Shown: in pieces, positions 1-8,201 of the stretch
Layout of the letters: every line of letters starts with the position of its first letter
How positions within the stretch are numbered: the stretch's first letter is position 1
DNA from: Bacteroidia bacterium
GTDB lineage: Bacteria > Bacteroidota > Bacteroidia > NS11-12g > UBA955
DNA length: 25,899 nt
Assembly: GCA_020848595.1 (NCBI GenBank)
Contig: JADLHV010000079.1
Span: 1 to 25,899, forward strand
Direction: 5' to 3'
Notes under the pieces: model-generated
The model's input: the letters and a program-made list of their open reading frames with translations, nothing else
Databases searched by the model: none
What the model was told of the DNA's origin: nothing
Translations under genes and position numbers: made by a program

Positions 1-192
1 CAATCTGAGTAAAATAAAGAAGAGTGCAAAAAGACTATCATTAACTTTATAAATTCAATGTATTTAAACTCGCAATAATTTACAATCTCTGCAAACACTG
101 TACACTAAAGCCTAAGTCTCTCATAGCTAAACCTATATAAATAAATTATTAAATATAAATTAAATCTATATATAAATAGTAAAAAACTTCTT

Positions 193-200
193 TATATTTG
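193..200 (+). promoter_or_regulatory. Bacteroidota -7 promoter box (TAnnTTTG)
   Basis: The octamer TATATTTG matches the Bacteroidota sigma-ABfr -7 consensus TAnnTTTG. It ends 15 nt before the ATG at 216, which would give a very short leader. No well-placed -33 TTG is visible about 20 nt upstream, so the call rests on the -7 box and its position only. The region from 1 to 192 holds no gene that I can see. Confidence 0.45.
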
Positions 201-215
201 ATAAAATTTAACCTT

Positions 216-2120
216 ATGTTTCGTGTATTGACTATTACAATTGTTTTTTGCAGCTTCAACTTAATCGCTCAGAATCAGAACTTTGAAGTAAAATTCAACA
301 ATCCTAAAACTGGATATCCAGGTTTAATAACTTTTAATGAAAGCTCCAAATCAACACCTTCTTTAGAATCTCCAGCTTTATGGTTTCGCGAAAACTTAAA
401 TGCTAATCAAGATTTTACTCTTGTATTTCATCAATCGAATACCGACCAATTGGGCTTTAAGCATTTTAGATATTATCAATTTTACAAAGGCTATAAAATC
501 GAAGGTGCTGAAGTAATCATTCATCAAAAAAATAATATAACTACTTCTATTAATGGTCGATATTTCCCAAATCTCTCCATGGATGCTAAAGTTAGTATTA
601 CATCACAATTAGCTATGAATAATGCTATGAATTTGTATGCTGGCTCTACCTTTATGTGGGAAATACCAAAGGAAGAACAATTATTAAAATTAAAAACAGG
701 CAATCCCAATGCTACTTATAAACCTGTTCCACATTTAATTATTTATTCTACCAATGATACAGGGCGCAATGAAGATTTTAAATTGGTCTACGAAATTGAC
801 TTATATGTTGCTGCTCCTCAACACACGCGTCAATTAATTTATATTGATGCAGTATCTGGACAATTAGTCGACCATTATGAACAAATATGCTCTATCGATA
901 AAGTAGGTATAGCACATACTAAATATAGTGGAATTAAGTCTATACAATGTGATAGCATTGGTACAGATTCCTTTATATTAATGGATAATAGCAGAGGAAA
1001 AGGCATTTATACAATTGATGCTCGCGTGATAAGTGTTGATGATAGTTCAAGAAATTTTCTCGATACGGATAATGTTTGGAATAACGTCAATCAATATCAA
1101 GATGAAGTTGCAACAGATGTGCATTGGGGCTCGGCTCTAACATACGATTACTATAAGTCGACTTTTAATAGAGACAGCTATGATGATAGTGGTTCAATGA
1201 TTTTATCGAGAGTGCATATTGGCGAAAATTACAATAATGCGTTTTGGGATGGTTATTCTGCCAATTATGGAGATGGTGATAACATTAAATACACTCCACT
1301 TGTAAGTCTTGATATTTGTTCGCATGAATTAACGCATGGTGTTACAGGCAATACTGCTAAGTTACGTTATAGAAATGAATCAGGTGCTCTTAATGAATCT
1401 TTCTCTGATATATTTGCTAAAGCAGTAGAACAGTATTTAGATTCAATTAATTTCACCTGGTATATAGCCGACAAAATCGTAATCGGTTCGACTAAAGCAT
1501 TTAGAAACCTTAGCAATCCAAATGAATTCAGTCATCCAACTTATTATTTTGGACAATATTTCTATTCTGGAGCAAATGATAATGGTGGTGTTCATACCAA
1601 TAGTGGTGTTCAGAATTACTGGTTTTATTTATTGTGCAATGGTGGCATGGGTCAACGTGAAGATGGTAAATTATTTTTTGTAGAACCAATTGGTTACCGC
1701 AAAGCAGCTGCAATTGCATACTCAAATTTAAGCTCTTATCTCACTCGATTCTCAGAATATATTGATGCTTGTTATTTATCTTTAGATGCAGCAAAAGCAC
1801 TATATGGTGAAAATTCATTCGAATACAAACAGGTTGAGAATGCTTGGTTTGCAGTAGGTTTATTAGAGCATGTAGACATCACAGCACAAAGCAATCCGCA
1901 AAACACTTGGAATATTTTTCCAAATCCAGGGAACTTGCAAATTCAATTGATAAATCCTGAAAGCTTTACAACAGAGTCTTTAGAAATACTAGATGTTTCT
2001 GGAAAGCAACTGCTAAACATTAATTATACATCTGGAGATTCTATCGATGTTAGTGCACTTTGTAGTGGATTATATTTTATTAAAATTGGTTCAAGTACCT
2101 TAAAGTGGATAAAGCAATAA
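216..2120 (+). CDS. Secreted M4 (thermolysin-like) metallopeptidase with T9SS sorting domain
   Basis: This is a zinc endopeptidase predicted to be exported by Sec and then by type IX secretion. From the ATG at 216 it has 634 residues. An in-frame TTG at 198 also opens the frame, but that TTG lies inside the -7 box, so I prefer 216, which starts directly with a signal peptide (about 1-19, ending in AQ). An FTP/PepSY-like propeptide spans roughly 55-230. The catalytic domain carries HELTH (His370, Glu371, His374), then GALNESFSD with the third zinc ligand Glu394. GGVHTNSG follows with His460, equivalent to the thermolysin transition-state histidine. The spacing HExxH to Glu (20 residues) and to the late His (about 90) matches thermolysin. 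Residues from about 565 form a T9SS type A sorting domain (FPNPGN ... SGLYFIKIG). The gene ends 4 nt from the convergent DUF2520 gene with no terminator visible. Confidence 0.93.
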   Translation: MFRVLTITIVFCSFNLIAQNQNFEVKFNNPKTGYPGLITFNESSKSTPSLESPALWFRENLNANQDFTLVFHQSNTDQLGFKHFRYYQFYKGYKIEGAEVIIHQKNNITTSINGRYFPNLSMDAKVSITSQLAMNNAMNLYAGSTFMWEIPKEEQLLKLKTGNPNATYKPVPHLIIYSTNDTGRNEDFKLVYEIDLYVAAPQHTRQLIYIDAVSGQLVDHYEQICSIDKVGIAHTKYSGIKSIQCDSIGTDSFILMDNSRGKGIYTIDARVISVDDSSRNFLDTDNVWNNVNQYQDEVATDVHWGSALTYDYYKSTFNRDSYDDSGSMILSRVHIGENYNNAFWDGYSANYGDGDNIKYTPLVSLDICSHELTHGVTGNTAKLRYRNESGALNESFSDIFAKAVEQYLDSINFTWYIADKIVIGSTKAFRNLSNPNEFSHPTYYFGQYFYSGANDNGGVHTNSGVQNYWFYLLCNGGMGQREDGKLFFVEPIGYRKAAAIAYSNLSSYLTRFSEYIDACYLSLDAAKALYGENSFEYKQVENAWFAVGLLEHVDITAQSNPQNTWNIFPNPGNLQIQLINPESFTTESLEILDVSGKQLLNINYTSGDSIDVSALCSGLYFIKIGSSTLKWIKQ

Positions 2121-2124
2121 ATCC

Positions 2125-2886
2125 TTATTTCTTTAATAAATAGTTGGTAATCGCTTGATATAAATCTTTTAGATCTTCAAATTGATTTAATTCAGACAAA
2201 TGGGTTTGAATTGTTTTATGATCTTTTCTTTTGGCAGGCCCAGTTTGCAATTCAGATGGAATTCCGCCTTGTTCAACTTGATGATACGTTTGACTCAATA
2301 AAGGTTTTAATAAATTGAAGTCTAACTGATAGCATTGACTTAATGAATGGGTTGCATCTAAGATGGCATTCGTGAAGTTATTTGCAAATACAGCTGCTAA
2401 ATGATAATGCCTTCTTTGTTCTGAATCGACACATTTAAAAGTCACGTTTAGTTGTTCTAAAAAAAAGTGAATTGGCGACTCCAAATTTTGCGATCCAATT
2501 TCGTATAGAATAGGAACTTCACTAATATTAGAAATATTCGAGAGAGATTGTAAAGGATACAACACAAGTCGATTATCAAATTTTTCTAAAACATTAATAT
2601 CTACCGAACCTGCACAATGAGCTACTACTGCAGAATTAGGATTTAATTTTTCAATAATTTCAGGCAAAGCATCATCTTTTACTGCAATCAATATTAAATC
2701 ACAATCCTGCATTTGGGAATATTCATTCGTAAAATCAGCATTAACCTGCTTAGCAATTAATTGAGCAGCAGATAAATTTCTGCCAACAATTTCTATCAAA
2801 TCAAAACCCTTTGAAAAAAATAGATTAGAATAAAATATCGCGGCTTTTCCAGTTCCTACAATCGATATTTTTCTGATAGCCTGCAT
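2125..2886 (-). CDS. Rossmann-like DUF2520 domain protein
   Basis: A 253-residue protein of the Rossmann-like/DUF2520 family, which resembles NADP-dependent pyrroline-5-carboxylate reductases and 6-phosphogluconate-type dehydrogenases. The nucleotide-binding glycine motif IVGTGKAA sits at residues 10-17, followed by VGRN at about 35 and a beta strand LILIAVKDDALP near 65-76. The C-terminal half is the helical DUF2520 region, with HLAAVFANNFTNA near 163-175. The substrate is unknown and I do not assign one. Its ATG overlaps the ccmF stop by one base (TGATG), so it is the last gene of the ccm operon. Translational coupling is likely, but a role in haem or cytochrome chemistry is not shown by the sequence. 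Confidence 0.85.
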   Translation of the reverse strand: MQAIRKISIVGTGKAAIFYSNLFFSKGFDLIEIVGRNLSAAQLIAKQVNADFTNEYSQMQDCDLILIAVKDDALPEIIEKLNPNSAVVAHCAGSVDINVLEKFDNRLVLYPLQSLSNISNISEVPILYEIGSQNLESPIHFFLEQLNVTFKCVDSEQRRHYHLAAVFANNFTNAILDATHSLSQCYQLDFNLLKPLLSQTYHQVEQGGIPSELQTGPAKRKDHKTIQTHLSELNQFEDLKDLYQAITNYLLKK

Positions 2887-5504
2887 CAGATATTTTTAGC
2901 TTCACGCTTATTAAACTCTTTGAATCGCTGAATAATTGACAAGGTAAATCCAAAAATAAGTACAAATGTTCCTAACCAAAGCAGATTGATATAAGGAAAC
3001 TCAATAGCTTTTAAAATGATATAATCCAGAATTGGGCGCCTAGTTCCAGAAGTAATAATAAACAGCATATTTTTAGGATCATTTGGATCAGTGATGACAC
3101 GATCGAACACTACTAGAACACCCGCTTTATTAATAACAGATTCTTTAAAACGAATTTTTTCTTCACTAATAAATTCAGGTCGAGCAATGAAAGTATCGCC
3201 CATGGTATTGACGATAACCTCTGCTTGTAAATGCAATCGATTGCCTTGCTCTGGCGCTTCAATAATATTTATTTTCGTTAACGTTAACTGTCTATTACCA
3301 TCGCCAGTTGGAAAAGATTGACCTATTTGTACCGTATCCGTTCTAAAATTCTCAAATTCCTTTTCGGTTTTATCTTCCATACTACTTTCGTAGGTAATGT
3401 GAGTGAAGATATCCCTAGTTAAAAAATGTCGTGTATCAGGATTACTGATGAGACCCATTTTAGGATTATTTTGACTGTTAGGTTTAAGTGTAAACTCATC
3501 CTTTACTTGACCTTTTTCGTCTAATACCTCATATTTAACACTAAAATATTTATTCGGTTTTTCTTCAGTAACAGCATTAAAAGTAGCTCTTAAAGTCTTA
3601 TTAGTAAACAAAACCGTTTTATCTTTTACTAACAGTAAATTCTCTTTGTTATTTGTTTTAGCTACTTCATCGACCATACCTTGAGCATTTGTTTCAGAAA
3701 AATACCCAGTACCTGTATTGTTTACACTAATAACTTTTTTATTGACAGAAGAAACTAGAATACCAATCATCATCAAACCAAATCCAGTATGAGCAATACT
3801 TCCACCTGCAATCTTAACTTTGCTTTTTAGAACTGTTATGAGGTAGTGTAAATTGGCAACTACAGCATATATACTAGCGATAAGGAAGAACAAATATTTT
3901 AGTTCCCATATTTTGAACAAGAAGACCGCACCAACTGAGAGAATAATAGCAATCAATAGAGAATTAGAAATAGATTCTAATACCTTTTTGAAATCGCTTT
4001 GTTTGTATTTAAAATACTGACCGATAGCAGTCAACAAAACGATCACCATGGCAAACCACAGTTGAATCTGATTGTAATAATCTGGACCAGCAGAAGCTTT
4101 ACTACCTCCAAAAAGTTTATTAAACACTGGAATACTAGTCATGATTATAATTTGAAAGCCAGAAAGCAAAAGCACCATACTTCCAACAAACATCCAAAAC
4201 TCGCGACTGTATAACTTATCCGTTTCAATATTAGTACCAAATAATTTAAATAAATTCTTAACAAACCAAACAGTAGCAACTAAAAATATAGCAGTACCAA
4301 ACCAACTAATGGCAATTGAATCGATATCAAATTTGAACAAGGAAATTACCATGATAGGAATAAATCCAAGAAAGAAATAGATATACGCACTTAGTTTCGA
4401 TTTAAAACTGAGAGCAAAAGTTAAGAAGATAAAAAAGAACAGTAACAAAAGTAATTGACCAGAAAGGCCGAGGTCTGTAAACGAATGCACACTCGCATTT
4501 CCTAGCACACCACTACGGGTTAAGAAAGTGGCGTAAAGCACCATGAAAAAAGAAAATATGGTGAGCAAAAGCGTTAAAACAGGGTATTTGCCAGTAGACT
4601 TATTAATGACCAACATGTGAGTTGCGGTAATCATTAAAAGCCAAGGCATAAGAGAAGCATTTTCTACTGGATCCCATGCCCAATATCCACCAAAATTCAA
4701 GCTTTCATAAGCCCAATAACCACCCATAATAATTCCAGTACCCAATACCATTACAGCCACTAGCGCCCATGGCAAAGCTGGCACAATCCACTCTTTAAGA
4801 CGTTTTGTCCATAATCCAGCAAAGGCAAAAGCAAACGGAACAATAGTAGCGGCAAAACCTAAGAATAAAGTAGGCGGATGAATTACCATCCAATAATTTT
4901 GCAACAAAGGATTTAAACCATTTCCATCTTTAAATATTTGTAAATAATTTGCTTTAGCTTCTATAGTACTAAGAACAGGAATCAATAAAGCTTCAGGGTT
5001 ATGTTCCCTCATCAATTCAAATGGACTGCTACCTATTTTAAAATCGCCAATTTGGAAACCAAGCAACATACTACCTAAGATAACTTGAGCCAACGCGATA
5101 ACAGTCATAACAGGTGCTTGCCAAGACTTAGATTTGAAAATCAGAATCACTCCTAATACAGCATGCCAAAACATCCATAGAAGAAAACTTCCCTCCTGAC
5201 CTTCCCAAAAACACGAAATCATGTAATAGACAGGCAACTCAGTTGACGAATGTTGAAAAGCGTATTGGTATTCGAAATAATGGCTATGAATAATATAGAA
5301 AAGCGAAAAGAAAATCATTACGACAGAAATCGCATGAATAAAAAACATCCATTTCCCAAGCTCTTTCAGAGAAGAAACATTTCTATTTACCGAAAGGGCA
5401 TAAGAAAACGCAGATATGAGAGCGGCTACAAAAGCCAACACCACTGCAAAATGACCAAAATTGCCAATTAAGAGGTGTTCGTCTTTAAAAAGTATGGTTT
5501 CCAA
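2886..5504 (-). CDS. ccmF: CcmF-type cytochrome c haem lyase (CcmF/CcsA family)
   Basis: A large polytopic inner-membrane protein of 872 residues that delivers haem to apocytochrome c in the Ccm pathway. Visible hallmarks are FWEGQEGSFLLW (about 99-110), the conserved-His segment MVIHPPTLFLGF (His209), the tryptophan-rich WWD region GGYWAWDPVENASLMPW (272-288) followed by His296, and a late AHTGFGLMMIG segment corresponding to the second haem-ligand histidine in CcmF. The protein is longer than the roughly 650-residue proteobacterial CcmF. The extra length is a periplasmic domain near the C-terminus (about residues 600-830) before a final membrane helix. It starts 2 nt after the ccmE stop and its stop overlaps the next ATG, so it sits inside the operon. 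NCBI-style annotation may call it CcsA, since the two families share the WWD domain. Confidence 0.93.
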   Translation of the reverse strand: METILFKDEHLLIGNFGHFAVVLAFVAALISAFSYALSVNRNVSSLKELGKWMFFIHAISVVMIFFSLFYIIHSHYFEYQYAFQHSSTELPVYYMISCFWEGQEGSFLLWMFWHAVLGVILIFKSKSWQAPVMTVIALAQVILGSMLLGFQIGDFKIGSSPFELMREHNPEALLIPVLSTIEAKANYLQIFKDGNGLNPLLQNYWMVIHPPTLFLGFAATIVPFAFAFAGLWTKRLKEWIVPALPWALVAVMVLGTGIIMGGYWAYESLNFGGYWAWDPVENASLMPWLLMITATHMLVINKSTGKYPVLTLLLTIFSFFMVLYATFLTRSGVLGNASVHSFTDLGLSGQLLLLLFFFIFLTFALSFKSKLSAYIYFFLGFIPIMVISLFKFDIDSIAISWFGTAIFLVATVWFVKNLFKLFGTNIETDKLYSREFWMFVGSMVLLLSGFQIIIMTSIPVFNKLFGGSKASAGPDYYNQIQLWFAMVIVLLTAIGQYFKYKQSDFKKVLESISNSLLIAIILSVGAVFLFKIWELKYLFFLIASIYAVVANLHYLITVLKSKVKIAGGSIAHTGFGLMMIGILVSSVNKKVISVNNTGTGYFSETNAQGMVDEVAKTNNKENLLLVKDKTVLFTNKTLRATFNAVTEEKPNKYFSVKYEVLDEKGQVKDEFTLKPNSQNNPKMGLISNPDTRHFLTRDIFTHITYESSMEDKTEKEFENFRTDTVQIGQSFPTGDGNRQLTLTKINIIEAPEQGNRLHLQAEVIVNTMGDTFIARPEFISEEKIRFKESVINKAGVLVVFDRVITDPNDPKNMLFIITSGTRRPILDYIILKAIEFPYINLLWLGTFVLIFGFTLSIIQRFKEFNKREAKNI

Positions 5505-5506
5505 AT

Positions 5507-5890
5507 TTATTTCTTTTCGTATTTACTTGGACATTTCTTTAGAATATCCACTGCTTCAAAATAATCACCGCGACTATAGCCAATTAAAACGACCTTATCG
5601 GTTTTTTCCAAATCGGTAGGTTTTGCATTATGGTATATAATGCGTTTCTCCATACCAGTTGTATCACTAGCATAAAACTCAAAATAATTTGGGTCTTTTT
5701 GTGGATCATAAATCTGAGGTTTATTAGTATTTAAAGTCGATACAACATGCAATTTCATATTGGGTTTATCCTTAGCTAATTGATCTGCTTCTGCAAAACA
5801 AACATACTTACTAGTATCTCCATAAAAGCTGATACCAATGGCTAGCCCTATCGAAATAAAAACTATAATAACAATGTGAACTGGTTTCAT
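5507..5890 (-). CDS. ccmE: Cytochrome c maturation haem chaperone CcmE, CxxxY variant
   Basis: A 127-residue protein with one N-terminal membrane anchor (about 4-22, VHIVIIVFISIGLAIGISFYG) and a small periplasmic OB-fold domain. The order of strands and the C-terminal GYSRGDYFEAVDILKKCPSKY match CcmE (compare the enterobacterial ending VLAKHDENY). CcmE receives haem from CcmC and hands it to CcmF. The position of the covalent haem-binding His in classical CcmE is Cys120 here, with Tyr124 retained, giving a CxxxY motif. CxxxY forms are known from sulfate reducers and archaea, in systems lacking CcmH. The start overlaps the upstream ccmD-like stop by four bases (ATGA). Family assignment is firm; the haem-attachment chemistry is inferred. 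Confidence 0.9.
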   Translation of the reverse strand: MKPVHIVIIVFISIGLAIGISFYGDTSKYVCFAEADQLAKDKPNMKLHVVSTLNTNKPQIYDPQKDPNYFEFYASDTTGMEKRIIYHNAKPTDLEKTDKVVLIGYSRGDYFEAVDILKKCPSKYEKK

Positions 5891-6084
5891 TTTCCTTTAT
5901 TTTCCAAATCTGAAATTTTCTTATCAATGCGGACAAGATAGATAATAATCAAAAGAAATATAATCGCTATGATACCCACAACGACATAAATCTTACCAGA
6001 TGATCTTAGTATCGACTCTTCTGATTGAGCCGAAAGGTTTAAAAGTATACTAAGAAATAGTATGCTTAGAGATATTTTCTTCAT
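5887..6084 (-). CDS. ccmD: CcmD-family small membrane protein
   Basis: A 65-residue protein with a hydrophobic N-terminus resembling a signal peptide (about 1-19, ending SAQ). A short polar stretch SEESILRSSGKIY follows, then one transmembrane helix (about 32-50) and a charged C-terminal tail RIDKKISDLENKGK. The RSSGKIYVVV helix and short basic tail are typical of the Bacteroidota CcmD-like protein between ccmC and ccmE. CcmD in other bacteria helps release haem-loaded CcmE from the CcmABC complex. The ATG lies 35 bp inside the 3' end of ccmC, and its stop overlaps the ccmE start. Identification rests on size, topology and gene order, because the family has little conserved sequence. Confidence 0.8.
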   Translation of the reverse strand: MKKISLSILFLSILLNLSAQSEESILRSSGKIYVVVGIIAIIFLLIIIYLVRIDKKISDLENKGK

Positions 6085-6754
6085 TATTACTTTGAATTTT
6101 AACTAACGCAACTCGGCTTCGTATTTCGGCTATCCACACAAATAGTAATGTCCAACCTATCACTGCAGGATAAAAGACCGTTTGCATATTATTGGTATTG
6201 TTATATGTCTTAAAATTTACAGTATCGCCACTACCTGGATGTATACTGAATTGGGATAATTTAGGCATGACATAGATGAGAGCAATAAATAAAGGAAAAA
6301 CAAAAACATTGTAAACGGCTAAAATCCTATCGCGTTTTTCTTTATCTGTTATAGAATAACCCATTAGCAAATAGCCGAGATACATCACCATACCAGCCGC
6401 TACACCATTAAGTTTTGGATCTTTAGTCCAAGGAGTACCCCAAGTATTATAAGCCCAAAACATTCCTGTAAATACGCCACAAAAGCCCATTAATAAACCC
6501 ACATTTGTCAATTCGTAAGCATAAACAGCGCGTTTACTCATAGGTTTACTTAAATAAATTATGCTATTAATCCATGCAGCTAAAAGAATTAACATCATCC
6601 CAAACCACATGGGAACATGGTAAAATAAATTTCTTATCGTTTCATCTAATATACCAACATCTGTCGGTAATTCTATTAAAAGACCATATATAAGTGTGTA
6701 CGCAACGAGTGCCACAGCTAAAATCTTGTACCAAAGGTTGGGTATGCGTCCCAT
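6050..6754 (-). CDS. ccmC: CcmC-type haem handling protein (CcsA/CcmC family)
   Basis: A 234-residue protein with six predicted membrane helices. It belongs to the family that presents haem to CcmE at the periplasmic face. Seen are the first conserved-His segment NLFYHVPMWFGMM (His46), a WWD-region remnant WGTPWTKDPKLN (105-116) and the second conserved-His segment FSIHPGSGDTVN (His172). The WWD segment lacks the second aromatic of the canonical W-x-W-D pattern (WTKD here), although its position and the flanking WGT and DPKL fit. It is the first gene of the ccm operon, divergent from pyrD across about 120 nt. No ccmB or ccmA precedes it. I see no TAnnTTTG box upstream of the ATG. Confidence 0.88.
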   Translation of the reverse strand: MGRIPNLWYKILAVALVAYTLIYGLLIELPTDVGILDETIRNLFYHVPMWFGMMLILLAAWINSIIYLSKPMSKRAVYAYELTNVGLLMGFCGVFTGMFWAYNTWGTPWTKDPKLNGVAAGMVMYLGYLLMGYSITDKEKRDRILAVYNVFVFPLFIALIYVMPKLSQFSIHPGSGDTVNFKTYNNTNNMQTVFYPAVIGWTLLFVWIAEIRSRVALVKIQSNNEENISKHTIS

Positions 6755-6878
6755 TATAAATTATACGTTGCGAATTTAGTCAATATTTACTGATAAGTGT
6801 ATAATTTTATACAAATTGCTGATAAATATTAATGATAGGAGGATGACCTTTGCAGCAGATAATCACTTATTGTTTTAC

Positions 6879-7898
6879 ATGTTTAAAATCATCCGTTCGA
6901 TACTTTTCTTGATGTCTGCCGAAAAAGCGCATCATGTAACCCTTTCTCTGTTGAATATTCTTGCACATATTCCTGGAGTTTCTTCCTTAATGTCGGCCAT
7001 ATACCGAAATTCTAAAGCGACTAAAGTACTATTTGCTGGAATTGAATTTCCGAATCGGGTTGGATTAGCCGCTGGATTTGATAAAAATGCTAAATACTTG
7101 AAAGTAATGAAAATGCTCGGTTTTGGGCATGTAGAAATTGGAACAGTTACTCCCCTGCCTCAAGCTGGCAATGATCTACCTCGTCTTTTTAGATTGGTGA
7201 AAGACGAAGCTATTATTAACCGAATGGGCTTTAATAATGATGGTGTTAAGGTCATTAAAGAAAGACTTCAATCGCGACCAAATGGATTAATTGTAGGGGG
7301 AAATATTGGTAAAAATAAGCTTACACCTAATGAAGAAGCAGTAAATGATTATATGATTTGTTTCCGTGAATTATATCCTTGCGTCGATTATTTTACAGTT
7401 AATGTAAGCAGTCCGAATACTCCAGGATTACGAGAGTTACAAGATAAAGGTCCGCTTACAAACATCTTAAACGCTCTAATGGATATTAGAAAAGAATTAA
7501 TTTCGAAGGGAGCAGCAAAATTACCCGTCTTTTTAAAAATTGCACCAGATTTAACAGAATCTCAACTAGATGATATTGTTACGTTAACACATGAAACTGG
7601 AATAGACGGCCTAGTTGCAACGAATACTACAATTAGTAGAGAAGGCTTAAGTACCGATAAAACGATTGTTGATGCAATTGGAGCTGGAGGCTTGAGTGGT
7701 AAACCAGTTAAACACAAAGCCGATGAAGTTTTAGTTTATTTGAATAAAAAATTTGAAGGGAAAGTACCATTAATTGGAGTAGGAGGAATTTACAGTTCAG
7801 AAGATGCTCAAGAAAAAATTAAATTAGGAGCAGGATTAGTTCAAATATATTCTGGATTCATCTACAAAGGACCCGCATTGACTAAGTCTTGCGCTTAA
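6879..7898 (+). CDS. pyrD: Dihydroorotate dehydrogenase (quinone), class 2
   Basis: An FMN enzyme of de novo pyrimidine synthesis that oxidises dihydroorotate to orotate and passes electrons to quinone at the inner membrane. With the ATG at 6879 it has 339 residues and begins with the class 2 N-terminal membrane-association helices (FKIIRSILFLMSAEKAHHVTLSLL). Motifs include GLAAGFDKNA (62-71), NRMGFNNDG (114-122), the catalytic-serine loop VNVSSPNTPGLR (174-185) and the phosphate-binding GVGGIYSSEDA (300-310) with LVQIYSGFIYKGP (320-332). Earlier in-frame starts exist (TTG 6816, ATG 6843). ATG 6843 directly abuts an AGGAGG with no spacing, and family members begin near the MFK Met, so I prefer 6879. 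It converges on the small membrane protein gene with a 6-nt gap. Confidence 0.93.
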   Translation: MFKIIRSILFLMSAEKAHHVTLSLLNILAHIPGVSSLMSAIYRNSKATKVLFAGIEFPNRVGLAAGFDKNAKYLKVMKMLGFGHVEIGTVTPLPQAGNDLPRLFRLVKDEAIINRMGFNNDGVKVIKERLQSRPNGLIVGGNIGKNKLTPNEEAVNDYMICFRELYPCVDYFTVNVSSPNTPGLRELQDKGPLTNILNALMDIRKELISKGAAKLPVFLKIAPDLTESQLDDIVTLTHETGIDGLVATNTTISREGLSTDKTIVDAIGAGGLSGKPVKHKADEVLVYLNKKFEGKVPLIGVGGIYSSEDAQEKIKLGAGLVQIYSGFIYKGPALTKSCA

Positions 7899-7904
7899 TT
7901 TAAA

Positions 7905-8201
7905 TTACACAAAGAAAAACTTCAAAATAAATAAAATAATACCCACAACCATTGTAGCGGCCAAAATCCCCCTACTTATTAAATCCTTATTAAGTTTAAT
8001 AAAGATGAAAAACATAACAAAGTTCCCAAGCAAAGCTACACTTAGAATGGGTACTATAAGCGCTGGACTATAGAATATTTCAAAAAAACCTTCCCCACCA
8101 ATTCTATAATTTTGCACTAAGTAAAGTATAAAAGACAAAACAAAAGAACTTAGAAATCCAATAATAAATCCGATAGTCAAATCCTTTTTTAACTTATTCA
8201 T
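7905..8201 (-). CDS. Small three-helix membrane protein of unknown function
   Basis: A 98-residue hydrophobic protein not recognised as a named family. Three membrane helices can be drawn at about 9-30, 47-68 and 77-97, with a lysine-rich N-terminus (MNKLKKD) that predicts a cytoplasmic start. A short basic loop LNKDLISR lies between helices two and three. Its ATG overlaps the surE stop by four bases (ATGA), so it is probably translated as the last gene of the tdh-surE unit. Nothing visible ties it to nucleotide or threonine metabolism. No charged catalytic residues stand out. Confidence 0.75.
   Translation of the reverse strand: MNKLKKDLTIGFIIGFLSSFVLSFILYLVQNYRIGGEGFFEIFYSPALIVPILSVALLGNFVMFFIFIKLNKDLISRGILAATMVVGIILFILKFFFV

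Noticed and set aside
3091..3321. Open frames antisense to ccmF (also near 3999-4214 and 5250-5471)
   Set aside because: They are shadows of the strongly supported ccmF frame, with no signal peptide, domain or promoter of their own.
6837..6845. AGGAGG directly before ATG as a Shine-Dalgarno site for pyrD
   Set aside because: The AGGAGG touches the ATG with no spacer, so it cannot work as a ribosome binding site for that codon. The family N-terminus favours the ATG at 6879.
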